Shown: positions 35,116-44,044, counted from the first letter of the stretch. The stretch is 64,000 bases of DNA from Candidatus Gastranaerophilales bacterium (GCA_944322785.1 CALUPW010000002.1:1-64000); one strand, 5' to 3'. The notes: a model not told the origin generated them from the sequence alone. A program made the numbers and translations.

Positions 35116-35243
35116 GTTTTATCCCTTTTAATCCTGTTATATTGATAAAATTATAGCATAAAATTCCAGCAGAAAGAATTTTTGGTCAGAATTTGCTCCG
35201 TGTATCATCCACAATGAATAACATAAGATGATAATTATATTAT

Positions 35244-35678
35244 TTAATCAAAATCATCATCCGGATATTCCCATTCGGGTTCTTTGGGTTTGATATTATT
35301 AATGGGAGGCAATTCTTGAAAATCTTCAACCGAAAGTCCATGCATGTCCTCAGGCAAATCTATCGGCTCTACATCTTCATAAAATGCATTCTGATACTTT
35401 TTTATTTCTTCCGGAGTAAAAAGCGGTTTCGGTGGCTTGGGGTATTTCCAATTGTCATAATTGTACTGATCAATAGTCATCATTTTAATAGCTTTGGCAA
35501 GATTACGCCATCTTTCGGCATTGCTTCTGAGCGGGAGGTTGGGATTGTCAATAGGCTCCCAGTCTTCTGCCCCATAGCCGGATGTGAATGACGGCGTATT
35601 TTTGTGTAAGCTTTTTTGTGTCTGACTGTAGTTAACACTTGAAATATAGGGTTTATATGTATGAAAAGAAACTTGCAT
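35244..35678 (-). CDS. Small acidic protein with N-terminal SFTSG leader
   Basis: A 144-residue protein rich in Pro, Asp and Glu, apparently disordered over much of its length. The first ~34 residues (MQVSFHTYKPYISSVNYSQ, ending PSFTSG) form the same kind of leader as the genes at 3576 and 59239: an Asn/Ser/Tyr-rich, uncharged start ending in an aromatic-Thr-Gly motif. It is not a classical signal peptide, since it has no long hydrophobic core. GAGGTG precedes the ATG. Function unknown. Confidence 0.6.
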   Translation of the reverse strand: MQVSFHTYKPYISSVNYSQTQKSLHKNTPSFTSGYGAEDWEPIDNPNLPLRSNAERWRNLAKAIKMMTIDQYNYDNWKYPKPPKPLFTPEEIKKYQNAFYEDVEPIDLPEDMHGLSVEDFQELPPINNIKPKEPEWEYPDDDFD

Positions 35679-35835
35679 AGCACCTCACCAGAAATTTTTC
35701 ATGAGATTAAAACACTATAAATATTTTTTTATGCTACCTGTATAGTAAAAATTTACATTATTTTACATAGTTTGTCAACCAAACATCATAAAAATGAATG
35801 ATTTAATTTACAAAGTGCTCTGCTATATTAAAACC

Positions 35836-35909
35836 ATACTCCTTAGAGACTAAGATACACATATCCCTAATCAACAGCTATGCACCTCAAAGTACATAGC
35901 TTTTTTTTA
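35836..35909 (+). ncRNA. Candidate small RNA with orphan terminator
   Basis: A Rho-independent terminator (AGCTATG at 35876-35882, CATAGCT at 35895-35901, then T8) on the plus strand has no gene in front of it. Upstream is a small perfect hairpin, CTTAG-AGA-CTAAG (35842-35854), and a TATATT box at 35824-35829 that could be a -10 element. The implied ~75-nucleotide RNA is hairpin, ~20 unpaired bases, terminator. This is the only content seen in the 300-base gap 35700-35998 apart from the tRNA-Ser promoter. Confidence 0.45.
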
Positions 35910-35945
35910 TAAAAAGTTTGGTTGTAATGATTTTGAATTTTATTA

Positions 35946-35973
35946 TTGACAAAAGGGATTGAGCGGATACAAT
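35946..35973 (+). promoter_or_regulatory. tRNA-Ser promoter
   Basis: TTGACA at 35946-35951, 16 bases, TACAAT at 35968-35973, 25 bases before the tRNA start. Confidence 0.8.
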
Positions 35974-35998
35974 AAAATTACATCTGATAGAACTGAAT

Positions 35999-36086
35999 GG
36001 AGGAGTGCCAGAGCGGTTTATCGGAGCGGTCTTGAAAACCGTCGTACGTGACGAGCGTACCGTGGGTTCGAATCCCACCTCCTCCT
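35999..36086 (+). tRNA. tRNA-Ser (TGA)
   Basis: A class II tRNA of 88 nucleotides. Acceptor GGAGGAG pairs with CTCCTCC, the anticodon loop CTTGAAA has anticodon TGA (36033-36035), the variable arm GTACGTGACGAGCGTAC is long as in serine tRNAs, and the T arm is GTGGGTTCGAATCCCAC. CCA is not encoded. A terminator follows 4 bases later. Confidence 0.95.
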
Positions 36087-36090
36087 GATA

Positions 36091-36122
36091 AAAACGGGCT
36101 GACTTTTGTCAGACCCGTTTTT
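36091..36122 (+). terminator. Terminator after tRNA-Ser
   Basis: AAAACGGG-CTGAC, a TTTT loop, GTCAG-A-CCCGTTTTT: a 13 bp stem with one bulge and a T run. Confidence 0.85.
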
Positions 36123-36340
36123 ATATTGTGTGGTGAGGATGTATTTTTTTGTAATGGTTTGGCCGGAAGGATTTCAAATGCGGGTTGGGCGTACTAGGCC
36201 AACAACACTAAACCAAAGGCAGTCGGAAGTCGGTTGAGTATCTCAATTTCAAAACGGACTAAAGGTAACTTTTCTTGCACTATTATTGCAACCTTTTGCA
36301 CTCAAATATTTTTGTTGGGCAGGTATGCCCAACCTACTTA

Positions 36341-37021
36341 CTACTTTTTAAATATAATTTGGCAAAATTTTTTTCCGAGTTCAGTTAACTCCATTAAATT
36401 ATTTTTCTGTGTAATATTAATTTCTTCCCAAAACATTTCACCTGCTATCGATTTAGTTCTTAATAGACCGATTGATAATAAACGGTCATGTTTATATGAA
36501 ATTGTTTTGAAGTCATTTATTCCATTGTTTTCATATGCATTTTTTAAACTTTCAATATCAGATATAAAAAGTCGTTCAACAACATCGCATAATTCACAAA
36601 ATTTGTTCCAATCAATTTCTTCTGATATATATGATGTGTAAAGTTTTGCCAGATATTTGGATTTTTCATCTTCTATGTTCCTATTCAAAAGAATTAAAAC
36701 TCTTTCAAGTTCTTTTTTAAGTCTTTTTTGATCTTTATCAAATTGTTTTTTGTATTTTTGAACATTTTTAGACTCTTTGTTATTATTAAATTCATTTATA
36801 AAAATAAGAGTTTGTTTTAAAAGATTTCTTTCTTGTATATTTATGGCTGTTTTAACTACGGCATAGAATGTTTTTACTATGGGAATTTGTGCAACGAGTT
36901 CGTTTCGCAGTATATTTTCAATACTTAATTCTGCATAGTCTAAGGTAATATCTTTAATATCGCTGTTAAATAATGCGTTTTTTAAATCAGTTGTAATAAG
37001 ATTAATTTGTAAGTCACTCAT
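36341..37021 (-). CDS. Hypothetical helical protein beside tRNA-Ser
   Basis: A 226-residue protein, AT-rich, mostly helical. A hydrophobic stretch (LVAQIPIVKTFYAVVKTAIN, ~43-62) is too short and mixed for a confident membrane helix. A charged coiled coil follows (~85-115), and the C terminus (TELGKKFCQIIF) resembles a winged-helix end as in small accessory proteins. AAAGGAAAAATT precedes the ATG. It lies between tRNA-Ser and dapF, a typical insertion spot, and its composition is closer to the accessory region than to its neighbours. Function unknown. Confidence 0.55.
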   Translation of the reverse strand: MSDLQINLITTDLKNALFNSDIKDITLDYAELSIENILRNELVAQIPIVKTFYAVVKTAINIQERNLLKQTLIFINEFNNNKESKNVQKYKKQFDKDQKRLKKELERVLILLNRNIEDEKSKYLAKLYTSYISEEIDWNKFCELCDVVERLFISDIESLKNAYENNGINDFKTISYKHDRLLSIGLLRTKSIAGEMFWEEINITQKNNLMELTELGKKFCQIIFKK

Positions 37022-37140
37022 AATTTTTCCTTTACTTTTATTTTTTAATATAATATAAAAGTTAATTTGATGTGCAATCTACTTTATAACTAATACAAAT
37101 TTTTGTTGTACAATTAATTTGCAAAAATATAGAGGTGCTT

Positions 37141-38040
37141 ATGCTAAAAATTAAGATAACAAAAATGCAGGGGTTGGGAAACGACTTTGTAATTCTGGAT
37201 TATGAAGAATTTTTAAAAACAAATCTTTCAATGCCAGATTTAGCTGTAAAACTCTGCGACAGACATTTTGGCATAGGCGCTGACGGAATGATTATTCCGT
37301 ATTTGAAAAATGCCGAAAAAAAACAACAGGTTTTGCCTTCACAAAATTCTTTCTATGACAAACTGTTTGCAAACGGTATTACAACGGATACCGGCTGGTA
37401 TTTTTACAACTCAGACGGTTCGACCGCTCAAATGTGCGGGAATGGAATGAGATGTTTTGCAAAATATGTTTATGATAAAGGACTCGTTAATAAAAAACAG
37501 TTTTCAGTTCAAACTCTTGCAGGAGTTATCAAACCCGAACTTCTGGACAACGGGCTTGTAAAAGTTGATATGGGTGCGCCTATTCTGGAAGATGCGAAAA
37601 TTCCGTTTAAGGGTATTCGCAAATTAAAGGCGCTGGACAGAGAATTTGAGATATTTCCGGTTTCTATGGGAAATCCGCACTGTATAATCTTTACGGATGA
37701 AAATCCGCTTGAGCTTGCAAAAACTTACGGGCCTGTAATTGAAAAACACGAATATTTTCCTGAAAAGACAAATACTGAATTTGTAAAAGTTATTTCCGGT
37801 GATGAGGTTGAAATGCGAGTTTATGAAAGAGGATGCGGAATTACATTAGCCTGCGGAACAGGTGCATGTGCAACGGTTGTAGCAGCTGTTTTAAATAACT
37901 TAACAGAAAACAGAGTAAAAGTTAATCTTCTTGGCGGCTCTGTAATCATTGAATGGTGCGGAAATCGGGAAGATTTATCAAAACATGTTTTTATGACCGG
38001 AAGTGCGGATTACAGTTTTTTTGCAGATTACATCTTGTAA
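37141..38040 (+). CDS. dapF: Diaminopimelate epimerase
   Basis: A 299-residue enzyme that interconverts LL- and meso-diaminopimelate for lysine and peptidoglycan synthesis. Both catalytic cysteines are visible: MCGNGMRC (~100) and ACGTGACA (~238). The family start MQGLGNDFVILD is intact. An extra ~20-residue loop (KKQQVLPSQNSFYDKLFANG, near residue 65) precedes the YNSDGS segment and makes the protein longer than the usual ~275. ATG 37141 is preferred to GTG 37135; GAGGTGCTT precedes it. Confidence 0.95.
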   Translation: MLKIKITKMQGLGNDFVILDYEEFLKTNLSMPDLAVKLCDRHFGIGADGMIIPYLKNAEKKQQVLPSQNSFYDKLFANGITTDTGWYFYNSDGSTAQMCGNGMRCFAKYVYDKGLVNKKQFSVQTLAGVIKPELLDNGLVKVDMGAPILEDAKIPFKGIRKLKALDREFEIFPVSMGNPHCIIFTDENPLELAKTYGPVIEKHEYFPEKTNTEFVKVISGDEVEMRVYERGCGITLACGTGACATVVAAVLNNLTENRVKVNLLGGSVIIEWCGNREDLSKHVFMTGSADYSFFADYIL

Positions 38041-38107
38041 AAATTTGTATTTCCATGATATTATTGATTTACAGCCCAAATATAAATATAAAAGGAGATA
38101 TAAAAAT

Positions 38108-38413
38108 ATGAAAACTTATGAATTGTTAGCTGTATTTAAACCGAATTTAGATGCAGAAGAAGTGGATAAACAGATTTCAAGCCTTAACGAAATAATTTCA
38201 GTTTTTGGCGGTAATGTTGAATCTACCGAAAAAACAGGCAGAAAAAAACTGGCTTATGATATTCAAAACTTCCGTGACGGATTTTTTGTATCAATGAATA
38301 TTGCACTGCCTGCGGACAAAGTTGCTGAATTCAAAAGACAATTGAGATTAAACGACAACATTTTAAGAACAATGTTTATGGAAATTTCAAAAAAACAGCT
38401 TTGTAAAAACTAA
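38108..38413 (+). CDS. rpsF: 30S ribosomal protein S6
   Basis: A 101-residue ribosomal protein that binds 16S rRNA with S18. The pattern MKTYELLAVFKPNLDAEEVD, then STEKTGRKKLAYDIQNFRDG and a beta strand FFVSMNIAL, is standard. Start at ATG 38108, with AAAAGGAGATAT upstream; a longer frame from 38003 would overlap dapF and lacks a site. First gene of the rpsF-ssb-rpsR operon. Confidence 0.95.
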   Translation: MKTYELLAVFKPNLDAEEVDKQISSLNEIISVFGGNVESTEKTGRKKLAYDIQNFRDGFFVSMNIALPADKVAEFKRQLRLNDNILRTMFMEISKKQLCKN

Positions 38414-38427
38414 AAAGAGGAAAATAA

Positions 38428-38826
38428 ATGTCATTAGCAAAATCAGTTGTAACGGGAACGGTTTACAGAACGCCTGAAAAACGTTTCACACAGAATAATG
38501 TAGGCGTTTCTGCGTTTGTCATGAATATCGGTGACAGAGAAGAAATGTTAATCCGTGTAATTTCAAAGCGCAATACTCTTGATGAACTTGTTTCATCTCT
38601 TAATAAAGGTGATAAAGTTCTTGTTGAAGGACGCCTTGAAACAGCAGCGGTAAAAATGGACGATGGAACCGAAAAAAGAATTTATGAAATTGATGCAAAT
38701 ACAATCGAAAGATGGGGCGAAATTTCATCATCTTCAAGTTCCGATTCAATGGAAGGTGATATTGTCAAATTTGAATCCGATGATATGTCAAATGAACTGA
38801 TTAATGAAGACGAAATTCCGTTTTAA
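38428..38826 (+). CDS. ssb: Single-stranded DNA-binding protein
   Basis: A 132-residue OB-fold protein that coats single-stranded DNA in replication and repair. The N-terminal ~100 residues hold the OB fold (VVTGTVYRTPEKRFTQNNVG, then GDKVLVEGRLE). The acidic C-terminal tail ends DEIPF, the peptide that recruits partner proteins. The usual glycine-rich linker is replaced by a short Ser-rich one. AGAGGA lies before the ATG; 14 bases after rpsF. Confidence 0.95.
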   Translation: MSLAKSVVTGTVYRTPEKRFTQNNVGVSAFVMNIGDREEMLIRVISKRNTLDELVSSLNKGDKVLVEGRLETAAVKMDDGTEKRIYEIDANTIERWGEISSSSSSDSMEGDIVKFESDDMSNELINEDEIPF

Positions 38827-38914
38827 TGGATTTCATGATTAAGTGATAAGAAACAAAATAAAACAAACAGGTCGAGCGCAATTGCGCAAAATAGAAAGGT
38901 GAAATTAAAAAACA

Positions 38915-39145
38915 ATGGCAAGACAGGAACAAGATAAAAAGAAACGTAAAAATTGTTCACTCTGTGCAGATAAAGTAACTTCTATCGATTATAAAGATGC
39001 CGCAAAATTAAAAAGATATTTAACAGAAGCAGGCAAAATTATACCCAGAAGAATTACCGGAAACTGCGCAGCTCACCAGCGTATGGTTGCAAAAGCTATC
39101 AAACGTGCTCGTGAGGCAGCAATTATTGATTACGTTTTTGACTAA
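38915..39145 (+). CDS. rpsR: 30S ribosomal protein S18
   Basis: A 76-residue ribosomal protein of the platform that pairs with S6. It has the [19 protein letters not shown] start, including a Cys pair, and the [20 protein letters not shown] signature. Third gene of the operon, 88 bases after ssb, with AGAAAGGTGA upstream; a terminator follows. Confidence 0.95.
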   Translation: MARQEQDKKKRKNCSLCADKVTSIDYKDAAKLKRYLTEAGKIIPRRITGNCAAHQRMVAKAIKRAREAAIIDYVFD

Positions 39146-39176
39146 TTTTCGGTGTAAATACACCTGAAAGATTTTT

Positions 39177-39209
39177 AAAAACCCGAATGGCAGAACCGTT
39201 CGGGTTTTT
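39177..39209 (+). terminator. Terminator of the rpsF operon
   Basis: AAAAACCCGAA, a short internal loop, TTCGGGTTTTT: an 11 bp stem ending in T5. Confidence 0.9.
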
Positions 39210-39250
39210 GTATGTATTTTTTGTCACAAATATTAGTTAATACCGGATGA

Positions 39251-39760
39251 CTAACCGATAACAGGTGCAACAAAAGTTCTTGCTGCAAGTTCTTTGTCAA
39301 GCATCAATAATGCTTTTGCGTCATCTTTGATAAGTTTTAATGTAGCAAGAACGCCGCCGACATTTGATTCTTCTTCAACCTGTTCTTTTAGATACCAGTC
39401 AAGGAATGATAGAGCCGCACGGTCTTTAACTTCTTCGGCAACATCCATTAAAGCGTTAATGCGTGAAGTTACATATTCTTCATGTTTCAAAACTTCTTCA
39501 AAAACATGCAAAGGTGAAGTCCAGTCAACCTGCGGTTTTGCAATAGCTTCAAGCTCAACTTTGCCGCCTCTTTCATGAACATAATTGAACATACCCATAG
39601 CATGAGCGTGTTCTTCCTGAACCTGAACGGTCATCCAGTTTACAAATCCTTTTAAATTCAATCTTTCAAAATACGCCTGCATTGAAAGATAAAGATATTC
39701 GGAATAAAGTTCTTTGTTAATTTGATCGTTAAATGCTTTTTCTAATTTTTCAGAAATCAT
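39251..39760 (-). CDS. ftnA: Bacterial non-heme ferritin
   Basis: A 169-residue iron-storage four-helix-bundle protein that oxidises Fe(II) and stores it as mineral in a 24-mer. Ferroxidase ligands appear in NKELYSEYLYL (Glu17), VQEEHAHA (Glu50, His53) and the later E-x-QVEEESN motif (~127-134). Normal length. AAAGGAG precedes the ATG. Transcribed away from rpsR and close to another ferritin-like gene at 41279. Confidence 0.93.
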   Translation of the reverse strand: MISEKLEKAFNDQINKELYSEYLYLSMQAYFERLNLKGFVNWMTVQVQEEHAHAMGMFNYVHERGGKVELEAIAKPQVDWTSPLHVFEEVLKHEEYVTSRINALMDVAEEVKDRAALSFLDWYLKEQVEEESNVGGVLATLKLIKDDAKALLMLDKELAARTFVAPVIG

Positions 39761-39896
39761 TTTTCACTCCTTTTCTTCTTCTTAACGATTAAATTTTATC
39801 ATCTAAATAAAGAAATAAACATTAATTTTTAATTAAATTATATTAACCCTGCAAGCGAATGCAAAATATCTCCGGATTTTTTATAAAAAGCTTGTT

Positions 39897-41246
39897 ATGA
39901 ATATGAATTTTGAAAAATCTGATATGACTCCGGTTGAAAAACTGTTGAAAGTAAAAAGCGGCAGTACAAAACTCCATTACGACAGATGGTCGGCTGCGAG
40001 ATGTTTTCACGGTATCGGCGAGGCTTCAAACAAAAAATGGATTGCAGGCGTTCATCCATCGACGCTTTTGACAAGGACTTTTAAAAGAGCCGTGGATTCG
40101 ATTTGTTCACTCTGTGAATGTAATGAATTTTATTATGAATTCCCGCCAAAAATTGAAAGCCCGAATTACGGTGACAAATGGGGGCGTCTTGCAAATTACA
40201 TTGAAATAAATAACCGTGCAATAGCAAACATGACTTATGAACATTGCTGCTGCGGAATAATAAGTTCAATGAAACTTTTACCTGCAATTCCGCCGTCTGC
40301 AAGAAGCTGGGCAAACTGTGTGATTTTATCTCAAATATGGCCGAACATTTTTGGTGACGGATACAATAAGGGTTTGGAGGAAAATTCAATTTACGGTGTA
40401 AGACTTAATGCCGGCTACAGCCAAAATATAATTGATTATTCAATTTACGATAAGGTCACACCCGAGGAACAATTAAGAGCGTTTAATGACCTTGCGCATT
40501 TTAGAGGGCTTAAAACAGGATTTCGTGTTGTAATTTCCGCCGACCAGATGAAAATTGCACATAATGACGGATTTGATGAAAGTTTTGACTGGTGCAATCC
40601 TCAGCATCAGGAACTCTGGATTGACGAATGTGTAAAACTCTGTAAACTCGGTTTTGAAGCGATTTTTATAGATTCTGCAAAACATATCGGCGGTTATGAC
40701 TGCGAAAATTATACAGGTGTCGGCGATTTGCCGGAATACGGTCAAATGCAATATATATTGAACGCAATCCGTTCCCGTTCGGGGATGACAACATTGAGCT
40801 TTGTAGGTGAAAAAAGTTCCGGTGATTTTGAGCGTTATAAAAATCTCGGACTTACTGCAGGAACTGCTTTTATAAATCCTGACAATTATGAAACCGTAAA
40901 AGACTGGTCGGAAAAATTGAAATATAACAGGGAATATGCTCCCGGTATTGAAGTTTCAAACGACAACGACACAGGCGGAACTCCTTATGAAATAAGACTT
41001 GAAAGAATAAGAAATTCGCTGTTCGGTTTTGAACTTGCAAGCGATAAACTTCCCAGTTTTATGCAGATGGAAGATTTATTTCCGCTCAGATACGACACAA
41101 ATACTCATCTTTTGATGATGACAAATCCGTCATATTCGACTGACGGCACTCCCGAAAGTCACTGGTACAATCTTTTTACGCATGATGACGGGATTGAATA
41201 TAACAAAAAAGTCGGAGAGCTTTTTGCGTATGCAATAGAAAAGTGA
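39897..41246 (+). CDS. Hypothetical TIM-barrel-like protein
   Basis: A 449-residue soluble protein. Strand-like segments ending in acidic residues (GFRVVISADQMKI, FEAIFIDSAKHIGGYD, MTTLSFVGEKSSGDF), separated by helices, recall the barrel of alpha-amylase-type glycoside hydrolases, but I cannot place it in a family or identify a catalytic pair. An ECCCG-like Cys cluster (YEHCCCGIISSM, ~105-115) is unusual. The stop overlaps the longer form of the next gene by 4 bases, so it is probably cotranscribed with the ferritin-like gene. ATG 39903 is an alternative start. Confidence 0.5.
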   Translation: MNMNFEKSDMTPVEKLLKVKSGSTKLHYDRWSAARCFHGIGEASNKKWIAGVHPSTLLTRTFKRAVDSICSLCECNEFYYEFPPKIESPNYGDKWGRLANYIEINNRAIANMTYEHCCCGIISSMKLLPAIPPSARSWANCVILSQIWPNIFGDGYNKGLEENSIYGVRLNAGYSQNIIDYSIYDKVTPEEQLRAFNDLAHFRGLKTGFRVVISADQMKIAHNDGFDESFDWCNPQHQELWIDECVKLCKLGFEAIFIDSAKHIGGYDCENYTGVGDLPEYGQMQYILNAIRSRSGMTTLSFVGEKSSGDFERYKNLGLTAGTAFINPDNYETVKDWSEKLKYNREYAPGIEVSNDNDTGGTPYEIRLERIRNSLFGFELASDKLPSFMQMEDLFPLRYDTNTHLLMMTNPSYSTDGTPESHWYNLFTHDDGIEYNKKVGELFAYAIEK

Positions 41247-41278
41247 TGATAAATAAAACAAAGAAAGGAAAAACAAAA

Positions 41279-42583
41279 ATGACATTTAATCCGTTAAAAG
41301 AAAAAGGAATTTCAATCGAAAATCAGCTTAGAAGCTGGCATGATATAGTGAAAAGACCGTTTGACAAACATAAGGTTGACTGTTACACAAGAACCCGTCA
41401 GATTTTGATGAACGGAATTGAGGTTGAGGCATGGAATTTTAAACATGCATTTGCCAGATTTTGTCCTGACGATGAGGTTTGTAAAATAATCGCCGAAACA
41501 CGTCGTATAGAAGATATGCAGCAGACAACAGTAAACTGGATGACACCTGCGGAGCAGTCTGTTCTTGAAACTACTCTCGGATATGAGCAGGTGGCTGTTG
41601 ATTTAACGGCATGGCTTGCGCAGAATGAGCCTGATGATTATGTGCGTGAAACCTTCAACTTCGGATTGCTTGAAGACTTTGACCATCTTTACAGATACAG
41701 TCAGTGGGCATATATGATTCACGGGATTGATCCGAATGACATACTGCAAAATCAAACGGATGTACTGGTCAGCCGTCCGACACAAAACCACCACAATGAC
41801 AACAAAATAAGACTTCGCAAGCATTATGACAGAAAAACTGCTGACCCGCAGACAAAAGTAAATATTCTTACACTTGTTTCAGGAGAACAGCAAACTCACA
41901 ATTATTATGCAGAGCATGGCATGATGTACGGAAATGATGATTTGAGGCGAACCTTCGGCGAAATCTGTGATGTTGAAGAGGAACATGTTTCAATGTATGA
42001 ATCTTTAATTGATCCAGAGGAAACAATGTATGAAAAACTTCTGCTTCATGAATTTACGGAAGTCTGCACCTACTACAACTGCTATAAAGACGAACAGGAC
42101 GAACAATTAAAAATGATTTGGGAAGAATGTCTTGCTTTTGAACTTGAGCATTTAAGAATAGCCTCCGATTTAATTAAAAAACATGAAAAACGTGATCCTG
42201 AAGAAATTATCGGTGATAAAGTTGTGGAACCATGTCATTTTGAAAGCCAGAAGGAATATGTAGCGGATATTCTGGTAAACGAGATAGACAAGCGTCTTGA
42301 CGGGGAAGAAGATAAAGGTTATACAACGATTGACAAACTTCCCGATGATTGGGCAAGCTATGAAGTTCAGGAAACTGTAGGCGAAGATGGTGCTCCTACC
42401 GAAAAAACAATTCAGCTTATCACAACAGCAACCGGACGTGATATAGTTTTCGGAGCGCCAAAGCTTATTAAAAAACAGGCTGATTTAATTGAACGGGGGC
42501 TTGAAGAAAGAGCACAGGCTCCGGATACTGTAACAGCTGATGATTACAGAGATATGGAAACGGTCGAAATGGTGGAACTTTAA
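41279..42583 (+). CDS. Ferritin-like protein with several acidic/histidine helices
   Basis: A 434-residue protein. Helices with E/D-x-x-H spacing occur repeatedly: LLEDFDHLYRY, GEQQTHNYY, CDVEEEHVSMYE, FELEHLRIASDL. This spacing is that of ferritin-like diiron or rubrerythrin-type bundles, here apparently two bundles in one chain, followed by a ~100-residue acidic tail without metal ligands. It would be a soluble oxidase or metal-binding protein; this is inferred. ATG 41279 has GAAAGGAAAAAC upstream, better than ATG 41243, which overlaps the previous stop. Confidence 0.55.
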   Translation: MTFNPLKEKGISIENQLRSWHDIVKRPFDKHKVDCYTRTRQILMNGIEVEAWNFKHAFARFCPDDEVCKIIAETRRIEDMQQTTVNWMTPAEQSVLETTLGYEQVAVDLTAWLAQNEPDDYVRETFNFGLLEDFDHLYRYSQWAYMIHGIDPNDILQNQTDVLVSRPTQNHHNDNKIRLRKHYDRKTADPQTKVNILTLVSGEQQTHNYYAEHGMMYGNDDLRRTFGEICDVEEEHVSMYESLIDPEETMYEKLLLHEFTEVCTYYNCYKDEQDEQLKMIWEECLAFELEHLRIASDLIKKHEKRDPEEIIGDKVVEPCHFESQKEYVADILVNEIDKRLDGEEDKGYTTIDKLPDDWASYEVQETVGEDGAPTEKTIQLITTATGRDIVFGAPKLIKKQADLIERGLEERAQAPDTVTADDYRDMETVEMVEL

Positions 42584-42607
42584 AAATAAATTGAAAGGAT
42601 GTTTTAT

Positions 42608-42874
42608 ATGAACAAAACAGTGAAAATAGTGGGCGGATTTTTAATTTTCGGTCTTGCGGCGGCTGTTGTAAGCGCAATTGTAATGGCAAAGAACGGTAAA
42701 TTTGATGAAATTATTGAAAAAATTAAAAACAAAAAAGAGTCATGCGAGCTTGACACCGAAGATATTTTAGAAAGCAGCATATGTATGATTTCTAAAAATT
42801 CCGACGATAAAATGCATGATAAAAAAACTTATAATCCAAAAGGTATGAAAGCATACCCGAACGGAAAATATTAA
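42608..42874 (+). CDS. Small single-TM protein
   Basis: An 88-residue protein with one N-terminal membrane helix (VGGFLIFGLAAAVVSAIVMA, ~7-26) and a charged, Lys-rich soluble tail containing two cysteines. The start is ATG 42608, with GAAAGGATG upstream; the frame opens 3 codons earlier. It follows the ferritin-like gene by 24 bases and may complete a three-gene operon. Family unknown. Confidence 0.6.
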   Translation: MNKTVKIVGGFLIFGLAAAVVSAIVMAKNGKFDEIIEKIKNKKESCELDTEDILESSICMISKNSDDKMHDKKTYNPKGMKAYPNGKY

Positions 42875-42893
42875 AATTTACGGAATAATATGT

Positions 42894-42998
42894 AAAAATT
42901 CTCCGCTTTTACACATTCTTAAACTTTACAGCGCAACGGAAATATTGGCACATTACCTGTCAAACGCATGAAGAATGATGTTAGGGCGGAGAATTTTT
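42894..42998. repeat. Long imperfect hairpin, possible structured RNA or bidirectional terminator
   Basis: AAAAATTCTCCGC (42894-42906) pairs perfectly with GCGGAGAATTTTT (42986-42998). Inside, CATTCTT (42914-42920) pairs with AAGAATG (42971-42977), and ACAG with CTGT nearer the tip. The ~105-base rod ends in a T run on either strand and separates two convergent genes. Confidence 0.5.
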
Positions 42999-43603
42999 TA
43001 TATCAAATTAACAAGTCCTGTTGAATGGTCAAAATGGCAATTTGCAATAAAAAGTTCATTGTTTTTGACAGCTTCATTTATAATTACCGAGTGCTTCATC
43101 AAATAATCATTAACCCATTTTGTGTGTTCCTGTGCAAAAAAGTTGTGGCATGTTATATCCTCTTTTTTGTCCAGAACAGGGTAAACACATTTCAAAATTG
43201 ATGAAAATTCTCTCATTGGTTCAGGATAATGGTCTTTTGCATATTTCATAACCCCGCAGTCATCATGCCCCAGAAGAATTAAAAGCGGAACTTTCAATTT
43301 TTTAACAGCATATTCAATACTTTCAATTACATTGGGACCTGTTGTCATCCCCGCAACCCTTACAACAAAAATTTCTCCGATTCCGCAGTCAAAAATTATT
43401 TCCGGCACAACACGTGAGTCTGAACAGGTCAAAACACATGCGTAGGGCTCCTGATGAAATGCATATTTTTTTAATGTTTCAAGCGACATGTTTTTTAAAG
43501 CCGGTGTTCCGTTTACAAAATTTCTGTTGCCCTCCAGAAGTTTTTTAAGTTCAATTCGAGCTTTCTCTGTGATATTTTCCGGTATTTTAAAATTATTTTC
43601 CAT
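42998..43603 (-). CDS. Beta-class carbonic anhydrase
   Basis: A 201-residue zinc enzyme for CO2/bicarbonate interconversion. Zinc ligands and the Asp-Arg dyad appear in CSDSRVVPE (~60) and HDDCGV (~117). The N-terminal GNRNFVNG motif is normal. No signal peptide, so cytoplasmic. The stop codon coincides with the end of the long hairpin. Confidence 0.92.
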   Translation of the reverse strand: MENNFKIPENITEKARIELKKLLEGNRNFVNGTPALKNMSLETLKKYAFHQEPYACVLTCSDSRVVPEIIFDCGIGEIFVVRVAGMTTGPNVIESIEYAVKKLKVPLLILLGHDDCGVMKYAKDHYPEPMREFSSILKCVYPVLDKKEDITCHNFFAQEHTKWVNDYLMKHSVIINEAVKNNELFIANCHFDHSTGLVNLI

Positions 43604-43642
43604 GTTTTTATTTTGATATAAAAAAGTTTTATTAGCAAATTG

Positions 43643-44044
43643 TTAAGACTTTCCTTTTTTAAGATAATCTTCAAACGTTTTTATATTAACCTTGTATCCG
43701 CAGCCATCATGAAGTTTGCCGGGGAAATAAAGCTTTCGGGCAGGATAATTTTTGCACATTTGAGGCCGGTTTTTGTAATCCGAACACAATCCTTCAGGTG
43801 TAACAAGTTTGCAGGCAAAAATAAGATTTCCGTCTTTGTCTTTTCCCTTAATATAAAACCTTCTGTATTTTGGAAACAAAAACTGCATTATCTTGAATTC
43901 TTTTTCGGTGTACGTGTCAACGCTGTACATGTAATTGCAGCATTTCCCGCATTTTTTACATTTTCCGGTCACCTCATAGACAACTTTTTCCGGTACAAAG
44001 TATGAACGAAATTCGTTTATCATTGAAATAATAAAATCAAACAT
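43643..44044 (-). CDS. YkgJ-family cysteine-cluster protein
   Basis: A 133-residue protein with the CxxCGxCC zinc/iron-type cluster (GKCKKCGKCC, ~28-37) and later cysteines in CKLVTPEGLCSDY and RPQMCKNYP. The family probably binds a metal; function is not established. Start at ATG 44044 rather than the TTG six codons upstream. Divergent from the penicillin-binding protein gene. Confidence 0.82.
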   Translation of the reverse strand: MFDFIISMINEFRSYFVPEKVVYEVTGKCKKCGKCCNYMYSVDTYTEKEFKIMQFLFPKYRRFYIKGKDKDGNLIFACKLVTPEGLCSDYKNRPQMCKNYPARKLYFPGKLHDGCGYKVNIKTFEDYLKKGKS

